Below, piece after piece: positions 34,924-44,056 of a DNA stretch of 64,000 bases (the stretch's first letter is position 1; each line of letters begins with the position of its first letter). The notes beneath the pieces were generated by a model. It did no database searches. It had not been told where the DNA came from and saw only the letters and a program-made list of their open reading frames with translations. A program made the position numbers and the translations under genes. Source of the DNA: DATAAP01 sp041690495 (lineage in GTDB: Bacteria > Pseudomonadota > Alphaproteobacteria > CACIAM-22H2); contig JAWLHE010000012.1 of NCBI GenBank assembly GCA_041690495.1, positions 73,882-137,881 of the forward strand, in the 5' to 3' direction.

Positions 34924-35515
34924 GGCGTGTCGGTCTCTCGTCGTCTTCGCGCGGGTCGCGCAACCAGCCGCGGCGCGCAATCACCGCGTCGGTCGCGTGC
35001 GTCACCTCAGCACCAAGGCCGTGCGCGCGCAAGCGCCGTCGCAGCCGTGCCAGCTCGGTCACCCGCGCCGCCCAGCTCTCGGGGAATGCCGCTTCGAGCC
35101 ATTCGCGCACGCGCCGCGCCAGCGCCGGGCTCCGGCCGTTCGTCGAGACCGCGATCAGGAGATCGCCGCGCCGCACCAGGGCCGGAGAATGAAAGTCGCA
35201 CCACCCGCGCTGGTCCTCGACATTGACCAGAGCGCCGGCGGCATAGGCCGCAGCGGCGACTTCGCCGCTCTCCTCGGCCGGCAGACCGGCGATGAAGACG
35301 ACGCGGCTGCCGGCGAGATCGGCAGCCGCGGGGAGGCGCGGAACCAGGCGGTCGCCCGCGTGCGCTGCGAGCGCGGGAGAGGGCGCATCGCTGAAGATGC
35401 GCGCGCGGGCGACGCCGTCGGCCTCGATCTGATGCAGCCGGTTCAGCGCCCGTGCGCCGCGCCCGGCAAGCGCCACCGGCACGCGCGCGAGATCGAGGAC
35501 GACCGGGAGCATCAT
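34904..35515 (-). CDS. Precorrin-2 dehydrogenase-like (SirC/CysG N-domain)
   Basis: The 203-residue protein has the pattern of the CysG N-terminal half: LPVVLDLARVPVALAGRGARA (NAD-binding), VFIAGLP, VNVEDQRGWCDFHSPALVRR and IAVSTNGRSPALAR. It oxidises precorrin-2 to sirohydrochlorin and may insert iron to make sirohaem, the cofactor of the sulfite reductase next door. ATGATG at its start overlaps the cysI stop by 4 bases. The methyltransferase half (CysG C-domain/CobA) is absent here. Confidence 0.85.
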   Translation of the reverse strand: MMLPVVLDLARVPVALAGRGARALNRLHQIEADGVARARIFSDAPSPALAAHAGDRLVPRLPAAADLAGSRVVFIAGLPAEESGEVAAAAYAAGALVNVEDQRGWCDFHSPALVRRGDLLIAVSTNGRSPALARRVREWLEAAFPESWAARVTELARLRRRLRAHGLGAEVTHATDAVIARRGWLRDPREDDERPTRHGRAHS

Positions 35516-37215
35516 GCGACGGCCGGACGCGCCGCGCGCGCCGCGATGTCGGCCAGCGCCGCCGGCTCGTGGCGATGGCAGAAGTCGCCGAAGCTCTCGC
35601 CCTGGCGTCGCGCGCGTGCGAAGAACGCGAACAGCGGCTCGAGGGTCGCGGCGATGTCGTCGAGCTTCACGCGCGCGAAGACGAGGCGATTGAGCCGCGT
35701 GCCCTCGAAGTCGCCGCCGAGATAGATCGCGTAGCTGTCGGGCGTGCGGCCGACGATGCCGATATCGCCTGCATAGGGCCGCGCGCAGCCGTTCGGGCAG
35801 CCGGTGATGCGGACGCTGATGCGCTCGCCGCCCAGGCCGTGGCGCGTCAGCGCCTGCTCGATCGCGTCGACCAGCGGCACGCGGATGCGCTCGGCCTCGT
35901 TGAGCGCGAGTCCGCAGGTCGGCAGCGCCGGGCACGCCATCGCCCACCGCGCCAGCGGCGACAGGTCCATCGGCAAGACGACGCCATGCGCCTTGAGGAT
36001 GCCGTCCACTCTTTCGCGGTCGTCGATGTTCAGGTCGGCGAGCAGGATGTCCTGGGTGGGCGTCAGGATCGGGCGCGCGCCGGTCTCGCCGAGGATCCGC
36101 CGCAAGGCGCTGCGCAATCTCGCCTGCCCGTCGTCGCGGATGCGGCCGCTGGCGATCGGCAGGCCGAGATAGACGCGCCCGTCCCCCTGGGCGTGCCAGC
36201 CCATGTGGTCGACGACGCGGAATCGCGGCATCGGCCGCGCCGCCGCGAGCGGATGGCCGACGCGCGCCTCGATCTGGGCTTTCACCCATTCGAGGCCTTT
36301 CTCGTCGACGAGATATTTCAGCCGCGCATGCTTGCGGTCGGCGCGGTCGCCATGATCGCGCTGCATGGCGATCACGGCTTTGGTCGCGTCGAGCAATGTT
36401 TCGGGCGGAACGAACACGACAGGCGTCGCCAGCCGCGGGTAGGTCTGCGGCTTGTTGTGGGTCATGCCGAGTCCGCCGCCGATCGCGACGTTGTAGCCCT
36501 GCAGCGTCTCGCCGTCGAACAGCGCGATCAGCGCCAGGTCGTTGGTGAGCACGTCGACCGAATTGTCTTCGGGCGCGGCGAGTCCGATCTTGAACTTGCG
36601 CGGCAGATACGTCTCGCCATAGAGCGCGTCGGTTTCGTCGGAGGCGCCGTTCGCCGCATACGCTTCGCCGTCGACCCAGATCTCGTGATAGCCGCGCGTC
36701 CGCGGCGCGAGTTCCGCCGAGAGGCGGGCCGCCGCCGCCTGCAGGGTGCGATGCACGCGATCGGCGATGGGCGCCGGCGTCGCGGTGACGTTGCGGACGA
36801 CGTCGCCGCAGGCGGCGAGCGTCGTGAGCAGCGCCTCGTTGATGCCGGCAATGGTCGCCCTGAGATCGCTCTTGATGACACCGTGGAACTGAATGCCCTG
36901 GCGCGTCGTGACGCGCAGCGTCCTGCCGCCGTAGCGCTCGGCGAGATCGTCCAGGGCAAGATACTGCGCCGCGGTGAGCTGGCCCGCCGGGATCTTGGCG
37001 CGCACCATGAACGCGTACGCTTTCTCCTGACCCTTTTGCTTCAGTTCGGTGGCGCTGTCGCGGTCATAGCCCTGGTAGACGCCATGGAACTTGAGCAATT
37101 GCTCGTCGCCATTGGCGAAGTGGGTTGCATCGGCGGCGGCAAGGGTCGCCCCGATCGTGCCGCGGAGCGCCCGGCTCTCGCGCTTGACTGCTTCGACTTT
37201 CGATCCGGCTGCCAT
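35512..37215 (-). CDS. cysI: Sulfite reductase haemoprotein (nitrite/sulfite reductase family)
   Basis: The 567-residue protein reduces sulfite to sulfide. It has two ferredoxin-like/sirohaem repeats. The 4Fe-4S/sirohaem cysteines are in ACPALPTCGLAL and ITGCPNGCARPY (about residues 435-485), the pattern C-x5-C and C-x3-C. RVTTRQGIQFHGV is the sirohaem-binding region. The nearby sirohaem gene and peroxiredoxin support a sulfur assimilation role. A nitrite reductase is possible but less likely given the absence of nitrate genes. Confidence 0.93.
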   Translation of the reverse strand: MAAGSKVEAVKRESRALRGTIGATLAAADATHFANGDEQLLKFHGVYQGYDRDSATELKQKGQEKAYAFMVRAKIPAGQLTAAQYLALDDLAERYGGRTLRVTTRQGIQFHGVIKSDLRATIAGINEALLTTLAACGDVVRNVTATPAPIADRVHRTLQAAAARLSAELAPRTRGYHEIWVDGEAYAANGASDETDALYGETYLPRKFKIGLAAPEDNSVDVLTNDLALIALFDGETLQGYNVAIGGGLGMTHNKPQTYPRLATPVVFVPPETLLDATKAVIAMQRDHGDRADRKHARLKYLVDEKGLEWVKAQIEARVGHPLAAARPMPRFRVVDHMGWHAQGDGRVYLGLPIASGRIRDDGQARLRSALRRILGETGARPILTPTQDILLADLNIDDRERVDGILKAHGVVLPMDLSPLARWAMACPALPTCGLALNEAERIRVPLVDAIEQALTRHGLGGERISVRITGCPNGCARPYAGDIGIVGRTPDSYAIYLGGDFEGTRLNRLVFARVKLDDIAATLEPLFAFFARARRQGESFGDFCHRHEPAALADIAARAARPAVA

Positions 37216-37277
37216 GTTCTGGCCTTTGAAAATCAGGGGTCCATCCCGGCACGCGCACCGGACCGACGATCCTAAAA

Positions 37278-37320
37278 ATACACGGGAAGAGTGTATAATG
37301 AATAATATTACAGTTGTCAG
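37278..37320 (-). promoter_or_regulatory. cysI promoter with overlapping operator
   Basis: On the minus strand, CTGACA (37320-37315), a 17-base spacer, TATACA (37297-37292): a strong housekeeping promoter, rare in such GC-rich DNA. An inverted repeat ATACAC-N7-GTGTAT (37278-37296) overlaps the -10 and the expected transcript start, where a repressor would block transcription. The leader to cysI is about 70 bases. Confidence 0.7.
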
Positions 37321-37478
37321 TGAGTAAATATATCGTGCGGCGCGGCCGTGGCCGGCCTAGGGTCTGGCGGTGCTTTCCCAGGGGGTTGCAGCCCCGGCGT
37401 CCTCCCGCGCTGTCATGCCACGGCACGGGCGAGCGGCACCCCCGGGGGTCTTTCCCACGCGACCATCAGGAGACGGCA

Positions 37479-38129
<651 letters not shown>

Positions 38130-38182
38130 GGGAGAGGGCAGGCGGCGGCGCAGACGGGCATGCCGTCGCGCCGCCATCGCCG

Positions 38183-38200
38183 CGACAGGGTTCCCTGTCG
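38183..38200 (+). terminator. Short hairpin after the peroxiredoxin gene
   Basis: CGACAGGG directly followed by TT and CCCTGTCG (38183-38200). A perfect 8-bp inverted repeat, 54 bases after the stop. The tiny loop and lack of T tract make termination uncertain. Confidence 0.35.
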
Positions 38201-38296
38201 GCGCCGGATTGCGGACCTGAAAGAGGAAGAAAGAAAAAAAGAATGGGTGCGTCGCACGGCCGACGCCCCATGAGGCTACCTGCTAGGGTGTGGTCG

Positions 38297-38494
38297 TCAG
38301 GCGGCCCGGCATGGCGGCGCCGGTCCGGCGAGTTCTACCAGGGCATGCGCTTCATCCGGCGTCAGATCGGGCCGCACCGTGCGGACCGCCTGCATCGCCC
38401 GCTGCGCCGCTGCGGTGGCGTCGAGCCCCGCCGCATGCGCCCGGGCCGTCGATTCCCAGATCAGAGATTCAAGGCCGTCCTGAACGCCTGCCAT
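38297..38494 (-). CDS. Small helical hypothetical protein under a stress promoter
   Basis: The 65-residue product (MAGVQDGLESLIWESTARAH, then QRAMQAVRTVRPDLTPDEAH) is Ala-rich and predicted helical. No ribosome site precedes the ATG, but an exact EcfG-type promoter ends 10 bases upstream, so the message would be nearly leaderless. That placement is the main support for the gene. No family is recognised. It ends in the spacer after the peroxiredoxin gene (convergent). Confidence 0.45.
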   Translation of the reverse strand: MAGVQDGLESLIWESTARAHAAGLDATAAAQRAMQAVRTVRPDLTPDEAHALVELAGPAPPCRAA

Positions 38495-38503
38495 CGCATT
38501 GGA

Positions 38504-38528
38504 AACGCTAGCGCGGCCATTCTGTTCC
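38504..38528 (-). promoter_or_regulatory. General-stress (EcfG-type) promoter of the 65-residue gene
   Basis: On the minus strand, GGAAC (38528-38524), 16 bases, CGTT (38507-38504), an exact consensus match. The expected transcript start is about 38497, 3 bases before the ATG at 38494. Confidence 0.55.
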
Positions 38529-38563
38529 CATGGCGACAGCCAAAGGTGGCGCGGTCCGCGCCG

Positions 38564-39163
38564 TCAACCGCCGGCGCCGAGGAGGCGCGCGGACTGGATG
38601 ACGCGTTCGGCCTGCGCCTGGCGCAGGCCGTGGTGATAGAGCCGCGTGCCCTGATAGATGATCATGTAGAGACGGCCCTCGTGAACGGTGCCGGCGGCGG
38701 TGACCTCGCGGTCGACCTCGTCCTTGCCGACATAGGTCATGTCGAAGCGGAAGCCGTCCTTGCCCGCGAATTTCGCGGGGCGCAGGCCGCGCGTCCTGGT
38801 GAGAGCCGATTGCGAGATCTTCGCGTAGGTCGACTCGACCAGCTCCATGACTTCCGTCGGGGTCATGGAGCTGCGGAAGGCCGGAAGCTTGTCGCGCTTC
38901 TCCTGTTCCGCGGTCTGCACGTAGAGCGGCTTGCCGTCCTCGACCCCGGCGAAGAAAGTCAGCGAGTTCAGCAGCGGCCCGTCGGCGGTCCAGATCTCGG
39001 CATCGCTGCGGCCCGAGATGTCCTGCTGGTTGATCTTGTTCCAGGCGATATCAGGCTCGACGGAGAGCGCATTCTTGACGGTGACGCGCTGCGGCTGCAC
39101 CAGCACATACGGCGCACAGCCGGCGACGAGCAGGACGAGAGCGATGATCGCGGCGAAACGCAT
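38564..39163 (-). CDS. Lipoprotein of unknown function
   Basis: The 199-residue protein has a signal peptide with lipobox LLVAGCAPY. The mature part contains a repeated theme of short strands (VEPDIAWNKINQQD, EIWTADGPLLNSLTFFAGV, GFRFDMTYVGKDEVDR) but no recognised domain. AGGAGATC precedes the ATG at 39163, chosen over the upstream ATG at 39193. It is the last gene of a three-gene operon with an M48 protease and another lipoprotein. Confidence 0.75.
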   Translation of the reverse strand: MRFAAIIALVLLVAGCAPYVLVQPQRVTVKNALSVEPDIAWNKINQQDISGRSDAEIWTADGPLLNSLTFFAGVEDGKPLYVQTAEQEKRDKLPAFRSSMTPTEVMELVESTYAKISQSALTRTRGLRPAKFAGKDGFRFDMTYVGKDEVDREVTAAGTVHEGRLYMIIYQGTRLYHHGLRQAQAERVIQSARLLGAGG

Positions 39164-39173
39164 GGCGGATCTC

Positions 39174-40343
39174 CTAGCCTCGAATCTGGACATAGCTGCG
39201 GATGATGGCGCGGTCTTCGGCGTCGGGCTTCAGCTTCAGGTACTGGCGGAACGCCTCGTCGGCCCGCACCTGGTCGCCGCCGCGCATGTGGATGAGGCCG
39301 AGTCCGCGATAGGCCTCCGGCGGCGCATCCGCCATCGCGATCGCGCGCTCGTACTGCTCGCGCGCCTTCGCGTCGTCGCCGTCCGCGTTGCGCTGGCGGT
39401 AGACCTCGCCGGTGAAATAGGCGAGCTCCGCATCCGGTTGCCCGTCGCGACCGAGCATCTCGAACAGTTTCAGGCTCTGTCCGTACTGGCGCAGGCGCAC
39501 CTCATCCTCGAACAGCGTGGTGCGGAACTTCTTCAGCTGCGCGCGATAGCGCTTCTCGTAGGTGTCGCCCGCCGGCAGCGTCGCGGCCTTGGTCCGGAGC
39601 GTCGCGGCGCGCTCCTCCTGCGCCGGATGCGTCGCGAAGAAGACGTCGCGCTCGCGCGGCCGCTCGGACGCCGCCGCCTCGGCGATGAGCTGCTCCCACA
39701 CCTTCGAAGCCTGGAGCGGCTGGTATCCCGCGTCGCTCATCAGCTTCAGGCCGACATCGTCGGCCTCGCGCTCCTGGTCGCGGCTGAAGGCGAAGATGCT
39801 CGCCAGTGCCGCGAGCTGCACCATCGAGCCGACGAATCCCACGCCCGCGCCGGCGAGGCCGATGCTGAGGAAGGCGGCGATATCGGCGGTGTCTCGGGCG
39901 TTGCGATAGGCCTGCAGCGAATGGCGGTTCACGTAGTGTCCGATCTCATGCCCGAGCACCGCGGCGAGCTGCGCTTCGTTCTGCGCGCGCAGCAGCAGGC
40001 CGGTCCACACGGTCATCATGCCGTTCGGCGCCATGGTGGCGTTGAAGGCTGGCGTGCGCGTGATGTAGACGCGGACGTCCGAACAGTGATTGCCGGCAAG
40101 GCGGCAGGCGATGTCGCGGACATAGGCGTTGAGCTCGGCGTCGCGGACCAGAAAGCGCGAGCGCTTCGTCTCGGCCTCGACATTGTCCATGACCTGCCAT
40201 ATCCCGCCTTCGTCCGTCGCGGCGTTTGGCTTGTAGCCGGGCGAGATCGGCGCGGGCTTGACGCCGTCGGTGACACAGCCCGCCAGCGCCAGCGCCGCGC
40301 AGGCGGAACAGCCGCCGACGAAATGCCGGCGTCCGAGCGTCAT
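39174..40343 (-). CDS. M48-family metalloprotease lipoprotein with TPR tail
   Basis: The 389-residue protein has an N-terminal signal with lipobox (LALAGCVTD), the zinc motif VLGHEIGHYVNRHS (HEIGH, about residue 131), the third ligand in DQEREADDVG, and a C-terminal TPR-like region (about residues 300-385). This is the BepA/LoiP type of periplasmic quality-control protease that acts on outer-membrane assembly. The start overlaps the upstream lipoprotein stop in an ATGA arrangement. Confidence 0.9.
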   Translation of the reverse strand: MTLGRRHFVGGCSACAALALAGCVTDGVKPAPISPGYKPNAATDEGGIWQVMDNVEAETKRSRFLVRDAELNAYVRDIACRLAGNHCSDVRVYITRTPAFNATMAPNGMMTVWTGLLLRAQNEAQLAAVLGHEIGHYVNRHSLQAYRNARDTADIAAFLSIGLAGAGVGFVGSMVQLAALASIFAFSRDQEREADDVGLKLMSDAGYQPLQASKVWEQLIAEAAASERPRERDVFFATHPAQEERAATLRTKAATLPAGDTYEKRYRAQLKKFRTTLFEDEVRLRQYGQSLKLFEMLGRDGQPDAELAYFTGEVYRQRNADGDDAKAREQYERAIAMADAPPEAYRGLGLIHMRGGDQVRADEAFRQYLKLKPDAEDRAIIRSYVQIRG

Positions 40344-41041
40344 TTCGGCAGGTCGGCGATCAGGAGCTGCACGGTCTCGTTCGCCGCCTGCTCGGTGCGG
40401 AGATCGCCGGCGGCGCGCGCCAGGCGATTGAACCAGACGACGTTGCCGCTCTCCAGATCGACCAGTGAGGCAAAGCCGATCTGCGCGCCGCCCGGCACGT
40501 GGACGCCGAGGATGGCGCCGACGAAGATCATCGCCGCGCGGCCCGCGCTCGCGTAGCTGTCGCGCACGAAGACGAAGAGGGCGTAGTCGGCGTCGTAGAC
40601 CTCCTTGAGGGCGCGCGTCGACGGGCCCAGCGACCAATCGAACTTGCCCTGCTTGGTCGGCAGGGCGAGCTGATCGGCATACTGGTGCATCATGATCGAC
40701 TGTCCGACGACGCCGTGCAGCTTGTTCAGCTGCACCAGGTCGTCGCGGCGGGCGGGCGGAGCCCTGTCCTCCGCGAACTCCACCATGTGGACGCTGCGCT
40801 TGGCGTTCTCCGCACGCAGGGCGGAGACGATGTGCTGATGCGCGGCGCTGGTCCAGTCCGCCTTCGGCTCCATTGCCCCGCCGGCGCTGATCTCGGAAAG
40901 CTGCACATTCAGCGGCATCAGCAGGATGCGCGGCTGCTGCACCTCGGTGCGCTTCAGCGCGGCGATCTGCTGATGCGACTGCGTTGCACAGGCGCCCAGC
41001 GCCAGAGCGCCGAGCACCACGAACAGGAATGCGCGTCTCAA
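40340..41041 (-). CDS. Lipoprotein of unknown function, first gene of the M48 operon
   Basis: The 233-residue product starts at a TTG preceded by GGGGGG, giving a signal peptide and lipobox RRAFLFVVLGALALGACATQ. The mature protein has RILLMPLNVQLSEIS and later YALFVFVRDSYASAGRAAM and IGFASLVDLESGNVVWFNR, a pattern seen in lipoproteins of the peptidoglycan-stress or LpoB-like kind, but I cannot assign it. It is coupled to the M48 gene by a 4-base overlap. Confidence 0.7.
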   Translation of the reverse strand: MRRAFLFVVLGALALGACATQSHQQIAALKRTEVQQPRILLMPLNVQLSEISAGGAMEPKADWTSAAHQHIVSALRAENAKRSVHMVEFAEDRAPPARRDDLVQLNKLHGVVGQSIMMHQYADQLALPTKQGKFDWSLGPSTRALKEVYDADYALFVFVRDSYASAGRAAMIFVGAILGVHVPGGAQIGFASLVDLESGNVVWFNRLARAAGDLRTEQAANETVQLLIADLPK

Positions 41042-41123
41042 ATGTCCCCCCCGTCCGCGCCCAAGAGAATCGCGCGGCCGGGAGAATTCTGGATCAGGGT
41101 TGGCCGTTTTGCAACTTTTGCAC

Positions 41124-41145
41124 GTTGCCGAAAATTTGCGGCAAC
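41124..41145. promoter_or_regulatory. Inverted repeat upstream of the M48 operon
   Basis: GTTGCCG (41124-41130), AAAATTTG, CGGCAAC (41139-41145), a 7-bp perfect dyad around an AT-rich centre, 83 bases before the TTG start at 41041. It could be an operator or a transcript hairpin. Confidence 0.4.
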
Positions 41146-41166
41146 ATGCAGTTGCCGGCGGCCGTC

Positions 41167-41192
41167 CGCCTGCGGCGCGGCCGCCGCAGGCG
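41167..41192 (-). terminator. GC hairpin after the bactofilin gene
   Basis: CGCCTGCGGC (41167-41176) pairs with GCCGCAGGCG (41183-41192), 25 bases after the bactofilin stop on the minus strand. It separates bactofilin from the M48 operon. A T tract is lacking. Confidence 0.5.
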
Positions 41193-41217
41193 CGAGATGG
41201 CGATCGGAGCCGGGCTC

Positions 41218-41607
41218 TTACGCCCGCTTGAGAACGTCGAAGCTGCCGGTCAGGGTCGCGCCGCGCGCGACCTCGATCTGCTTGTACTTGATCGTGCCCG
41301 ACACGGCGCCCTTGTCGTGGACGATCAGGTTCTGGTTCGCGGTGATCTCGCCGTCGAACTTGCCGCGGATCTCGACGATGTCGGCTTCGACCTTGCCGCT
41401 GTAATGGCCGTCCTCGGCCACCACCAGCAGCCGGCACTTGACCGACAGCTCGACCTTGGTCTCGACGGTGAGCGTGTCGGCGCCCTCGATCGAGCCGGTG
41501 AAGCCGATGCCGCGGCCGATCGAGACGCCGGGTCCCTTGGGCTGGGCGGCCGGGGCCGTATTGAAATCCGACATCGATTTGGCGCTCTTAACCGCTGGCT
41601 GAATCAT
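41218..41607 (-). CDS. Bactofilin (polymer-forming cytoskeletal protein)
   Basis: The 129-residue protein has the bactofilin core of right-handed beta-helix rungs: GFTGSIEGADTLTVETKVE, CRLLVVAEDGHYSGKVEAD, EIRGKFDGEITANQNLIV and GTIKYKQIEVARGATLTGS. Disordered tails flank the core, as in BacA-like proteins. Bactofilins polymerise without nucleotide and act in cell shape or stalk formation. It diverges from lemA. Confidence 0.9.
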   Translation of the reverse strand: MIQPAVKSAKSMSDFNTAPAAQPKGPGVSIGRGIGFTGSIEGADTLTVETKVELSVKCRLLVVAEDGHYSGKVEADIVEIRGKFDGEITANQNLIVHDKGAVSGTIKYKQIEVARGATLTGSFDVLKRA

Positions 41608-41851
41608 CTTTCACATCCCTCCGATCATGGCTCGACGAGCCGGTGCGGCGTGCCGGCCCGGCACGGCGCGAAAATTCTCCTGGCCGCACTTCTTGGGGCA
41701 CGCGGCCGCCACCCTACATATCAGCAAACTTGACCTGTACGTAAGGCCCGCATCGCGTTCCCTGTCCACATAGCATGGTTTCCCGTTATTGCGTCTAGGC
41801 GAATTCACAGGAGCCGCGCGTGACAAGTTTAGAACCGAACAAGGTGGAGAA

Positions 41852-42478
41852 ATGATGGCGTATCCGGTCAACCCGAACCGGCCGTTGCGGTGGCCGATCC
41901 TCGTCGCGTTGCTGGCAAGCCTGTTCCTGTCGGGCTGTGGCGTCAATACCATCCCGACGCTCGACGAGGAGGTCAAGGCCGCCTGGTCGCAGGTGCTCAA
42001 TCAGTACCAGCGGCGCGCCGACCTGATCCCGAACCTGGTCGAGACCGTGCGCGGCTATGCTGCCCAGGAGCGCGAGACCCTGACCGCGGTGGTCGAGGCG
42101 CGCGCCAAGGCGACCCAGACGCAGATCCCGCCCGACATCCTGACCAATCCCGAGGCGTTCCAGCGCTTTCAGGAGAATCAGGACGCCCTGACCGGTGCGC
42201 TGTCCCGCCTGATGGTGGTGGTCGAGCGCTATCCCGACCTCAAGTCGAACCAGAATTTCCTGCAGCTCCAGGCGCAGCTCGAAGGCACGGAAAACCGGAT
42301 CTCGGTCGCGCGGCGCGACTACATCCAGTCGGTGCAGCGCTACAACACCGAGATCCGCACCTTCCCCGGCATCATTTGGGCGACGGTCCTCTACCGCGAC
42401 GCCAAGGTGAAGGAGAATTTCCAGGCGCAGCCCGGCACCGAGCAGGCGCCGCGCGTCGATTTCGGCCGCGGGTCGTAA
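41852..42478 (+). CDS. lemA: LemA-family lipoprotein
   Basis: The 208-residue protein has a signal peptide with lipobox (LFLSGCGVN), then the LemA core VKAAWSQVLNQYQRRADLIP and NLVETVRGYAAQERETL, and ends NTEIRTFPGIIWA, all family marks. AAGGTGGAGA precedes the ATG pair at 41852. It heads a lemA-TPM-TPM cluster, a combination seen widely; the exact function (envelope or membrane homeostasis) is not established. Confidence 0.93.
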   Translation: MMAYPVNPNRPLRWPILVALLASLFLSGCGVNTIPTLDEEVKAAWSQVLNQYQRRADLIPNLVETVRGYAAQERETLTAVVEARAKATQTQIPPDILTNPEAFQRFQENQDALTGALSRLMVVVERYPDLKSNQNFLQLQAQLEGTENRISVARRDYIQSVQRYNTEIRTFPGIIWATVLYRDAKVKENFQAQPGTEQAPRVDFGRGS

Positions 42479-42538
42479 GGCCGGCACGCTCGACGAATAG
42501 TCCTGTCGATGAAGGGCGTTCCCCACATCAAAAAAAGT

Positions 42539-42646
42539 GCGTCATGCCCGGGCTTGACCCGGGCATCCATCGCGACGCGCCGCGGCGACCGGCAGGCATT
42601 TGCGCTGGCGGGACCATGGACCCGCGGGTCAGGCCCGCGGATGGCG
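42539..42646. repeat. GTCATGCCCGGGC-type palindromic intergenic repeat, copy 2
   Basis: The left half reads GCGTCATGCCCGGGC as in copy 1, and the right half ends CCGCGGATGGCGC. It lies between lemA and the TPM gene and reaches to within 10 bases of the latter's start. The frame of the TPM gene is open through it but gives no signal-like sequence. Confidence 0.85.
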
Positions 42647-42655
42647 CAGATTGGA

Positions 42656-43393
42656 ATGCGAAGAGCATTTGGACCGGCAGTCCTTTTGCTCCTCATCCTT
42701 CTCGCACCCCTCGCCCACGCGGCGGACCCGAAATTCCCGCCGCTCTCCGGTCGCGTGATCGACCAGGCCGGTATCCTGTCGCCTGCGGCCGAGAGCAAGC
42801 TGTCCGACCTGCTGGAGCAGCACGAGCGCAAGACGTCCAACCAGGTGGTGGTCGTGACCCTGCCGTCGCTGCAGGGCTACGACATCGCCGATTACGGCGT
42901 GCGGCTCGGCCGCGCCTGGCAGCTCGGCCAGCGCGACCGCGACAACGGCGCCATCCTGATCGTGGCGCCGCGAGAGCGGCTGGTCCGCATCGAGGTCGGC
43001 TACGGGCTCGAAGGCGACCTGCCCGATGCGCGAGCCAGCGCGATCATCCAGCAGGAGATCATCCCGCGCTTTCGCGCCGGCGACATGGAGGCCGGGGTGG
43101 TGCAGGGCACGATCGCCATCCTCGGCACGATCGAGGGAACATACACCGCGCGGCCCGCTTCGCCCGGCGCCCCGGTCGTCGACCGGTCGATGATCCCGAT
43201 ACTGATGATCATCGTGTTTTTCGTCGTGATGGCCCTGTTCAACGGCTATCGCGGCGGGGGCCGCGGCGGCTGGGGCGCTCCGGTATTCCTTCCCGGGGCC
43301 GGCGGCGGATGGCGCGGCGGCAGACGCGGAGGCGGCGGCTTCTCGGGCGGCGGCGGCTCGTTCGGCGGTGGCGGCGCCTCGGGCCGCTGGTGA
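42656..43393 (+). CDS. TPM-domain membrane protein (YgcG type)
   Basis: The 245-residue protein has a signal peptide (AVLLLLILLAPLAHA), the TPM domain with LSGRVIDQAGILSPAAESKL, NQVVVVTLPSLQGYDIADYG and VGYGLEGDLPDARASAII, a membrane helix (about residues 182-198, PILMIIVFFVVMALF), and a glycine-rich tail that ends FGGGGASGRW. This is the standard YgcG layout. The start at 42656 is the first ATG that preserves the signal peptide. Confidence 0.9.
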   Translation: MRRAFGPAVLLLLILLAPLAHAADPKFPPLSGRVIDQAGILSPAAESKLSDLLEQHERKTSNQVVVVTLPSLQGYDIADYGVRLGRAWQLGQRDRDNGAILIVAPRERLVRIEVGYGLEGDLPDARASAIIQQEIIPRFRAGDMEAGVVQGTIAILGTIEGTYTARPASPGAPVVDRSMIPILMIIVFFVVMALFNGYRGGGRGGWGAPVFLPGAGGGWRGGRRGGGGFSGGGGSFGGGGASGRW

Positions 43394-43400
43394 GGACGCG

Positions 43401-44021
43401 ATGGCGCTCCTGAGCGACGCGGATCGCGCTCGCATCGCCGATGCGGTACGCCGCGCCGAGCGGCGCACGGCCGCCGAGCTCGTCACCGTCATCGCCGGGA
43501 GTTCGGCCACCTATCTCGTCCTGCCGCTGCTGATCGCCGCGGCCGCGGCGCTGATCCTGCCCGGCGTGCTGTGGCTGTCCGGTTTCGCCGACGGCTTCGG
43601 GACGCTCTACGCGATCCAGCTCGGCACGTTCATCGTGCTGGTGCTGGTGCTGCACTGGCAGCCGCTCGCGGCACGGCTCGTGCCTGCTCGCGCCAAGGCG
43701 ATCCGGGCGAGCCGCCGCGCGCGCGAGCAGTTCCTGCTGCGCGGCCTGCATCGCACGAGGACGCGCGCCGGCGTGCTGCTGTTCGTCTCCGCGCGTGAGC
43801 ACCACGTCGAGATCATCGCCGACGAAGGCATCAATGCGCTGGTCCCGCCCGACACGTGGGGCAGGATCGTCGAGACGTTCACGGAACTGGTGCGGGCCGG
43901 AGAGGTCGCCGAAGGCTTCGTCGCGGCGATCGACGCGATCGCGGATGTCCTGGAGCAGCACTTCCCGCGCACGCCCGACGACCGCAACGAGTTGCCCGAC
44001 CGCCTTGTCGAGCTCGATTAG
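43401..44021 (+). CDS. Second TPM-domain membrane protein
   Basis: The 206-residue protein starts 7 bases after the previous stop. It has the TPM features RIADAVRRAERRTAAELVTVIA and VLLFVSAREHHVEIIADEGI, with two membrane helices inserted at about residues 38-82. It is the companion normally found next to LemA and YgcG-type proteins and probably forms a membrane complex with them. Confidence 0.88.
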   Translation: MALLSDADRARIADAVRRAERRTAAELVTVIAGSSATYLVLPLLIAAAAALILPGVLWLSGFADGFGTLYAIQLGTFIVLVLVLHWQPLAARLVPARAKAIRASRRAREQFLLRGLHRTRTRAGVLLFVSAREHHVEIIADEGINALVPPDTWGRIVETFTELVRAGEVAEGFVAAIDAIADVLEQHFPRTPDDRNELPDRLVELD

Positions 44022-44056
44022 CCGCGGTTAACCCCGCTTAAGAGACGCGCGTTAAG

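Noticed and set aside
37294..37299. TATAAT as a plus-strand -10 for the peroxiredoxin gene
   Set aside because: No -35 lies at proper distance on the plus strand, and the start codon is 180 bases away. The same bases form part of a better minus-strand promoter for cysI.
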